From NCBI RefSeq assembly GCF_000281045.1, contig NW_008246074.1, positions 336,653 through 365,264 of the forward strand: a stretch of 28,612 bases of DNA, given 5' to 3'. The notes under the pieces were generated by a model. The model did not search any database, was not told the origin of the DNA, and saw only the letters and a list, made by a program, of their open reading frames with translations. The DNA is from Saprolegnia diclina VS20. Taxonomy: Eukaryota; Oomycota; Saprolegniomycetes; Saprolegniales; Saprolegniaceae. Positions 27,962 to 28,612 of the stretch are shown in pieces (position 1 is the stretch's first letter; every line of letters begins with the position of its first letter). The translations under genes were made by a program, and so were the position numbers.

Positions 27962-28612
27962 GCTCAACTGCGTGGTGGCACCCGATGCAGCCGTGGTTGA
28001 CAAATGAAATAAGAAATGATATGTATAAACGTCAATGAAGCATTGAGTCAGGACAGCTGTCAGCGTCGCCAGTAACGCCTTCACATTACGATTGCGATCG
28101 AGTATTGGACACTTGAGCTTAGAGGCAAAAGGAAAATTGAATTCGATCGACCATTTACAAAGCTAAACCTAAACCCGCTCGTAGACACGATGCATGTTGA
28201 ACTTCAGCTTGAACTACAAGTTGTCATGGAGAAGAGAACACACGTGCTGGATCGCAGATCCCATGCCGTGACATCGAGCCACACGAGAAATGGAAGTTTC
28301 GGTAAATAGAACGTGCTGAGTGGGTGACTTCATCGGTGGCTGAACCTGCGGTGTGCAGGTCTTGCACTCGGTCGATTTTGGCGCCGCCGTACTGGATTCG
28401 AGCCGTCGACCACCAAAAGCATCTTTCGAAAGCAATGCCAAAGTTGCGTCGCATTGGTCGCGAGATCAAAGGAGAAACCGCCACGTCATAAAGCCAGCGT
28501 ATGGTGGATTTTACGTCTGTCACTACGCAACATGGCTACCGGTAAATACCCACAAAACACGTAAAATCGCATACCAGCGGATTGGCCTAGCGGGAAAGCC
28601 GCGCAATTGCAG
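27962..28612. other. Downstream region to window end
   Basis: About 650 bases of lower-GC sequence. A minus-strand open frame of about 99 codons (28523-28224) has no recognisable family. The last ~38 bases contain a string (ggcctagcgggaaagcc) slightly like a tRNA D-arm, but the window ends before it can be judged. No supported gene. Confidence 0.4.

Noticed and set aside
28574-28612. Possible tRNA 5' half at the window end
   Set aside because: A D-arm-like string is present, but the acceptor and anticodon arms cannot be tested because the window ends.

Overview
The window is nuclear DNA from a GC-rich, intron-containing eukaryote with compact gene spacing. The gene set points to an oomycete, probably of the Saprolegniales: ARPC3, IMP3, signal peptidase subunit 3, LMBR1-like, a GH18 chitinase, an LRAT-like protein, an F-BAR/SBF2 fusion, armadillo and LRR proteins, and a pantothenate synthetase. 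Tiny introns (about 40-77 nt) that almost always end in TAG fit that picture. The species cannot be fixed from the sequence alone. No virus-like element, CRISPR array, rRNA or convincing tRNA was found.

Layout, left to right: LMBR1-domain protein (+, 60-1694); GH18 chitinase (-, 2261-3609, 5 exons); F-BAR-like/SBF2 protein (+, 4752-7599, 9 exons); signal peptidase complex subunit 3 (-, 7721-8245); TBC-like plus 5'-nucleotidase fusion copy A (+, 8446-10743, 13 exons); ARPC3 (-, 10758-11282); LRR protein with one frame break (+, 11538-12940); pantothenate synthetase (-, 13406-14428, 3 exons); LRAT-like protein (+, 15804-17060); basic protein of unknown function (-, 17801-18724); armadillo-repeat protein (+, 19113-20545, 4 exons); small single-pass membrane protein (+, 20642-20973, 2 exons); TBC-like plus 5'-nucleotidase fusion copy B (-, 21397-24666, 16 exons); IMP3 (-, 24902-25453); serine-rich protein of unknown function (+, 25877-27961, 9 exons). 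The first eleven genes alternate strand without exception, so most intergenic gaps are either shared divergent promoters or short convergent tails.

The most interesting content is the pair of fusion genes. Copy A at first looks like a string of broken fragments. Once introns of 40-60 nt are removed it becomes a clean 582-residue reading frame. Copy B, 11 kb away on the other strand, gives 823 residues. Both join a diverged TBC (Rab-GAP-like) region to a HAD-fold 5'-nucleotidase of the cN-II type. All 12 introns of copy A have a counterpart in copy B, and all 27 introns are phase 0. Copy A keeps the catalytic HAD residues. Copy B has Asn in place of the nucleophile Asp and no motif III Lys in the aligned position, so it is probably a pseudo-enzyme.

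The genes do not form a pathway. Several concern membranes and the cytoskeleton (F-BAR/SBF2, TBC-like fusions, ARPC3, LMBR1-like, LRAT-like), but there is no operon logic here and shared function is not implied. All exon boundaries were inferred by eye from GT..AG sites, frame closure and family conservation; transcript data would be needed to confirm them.
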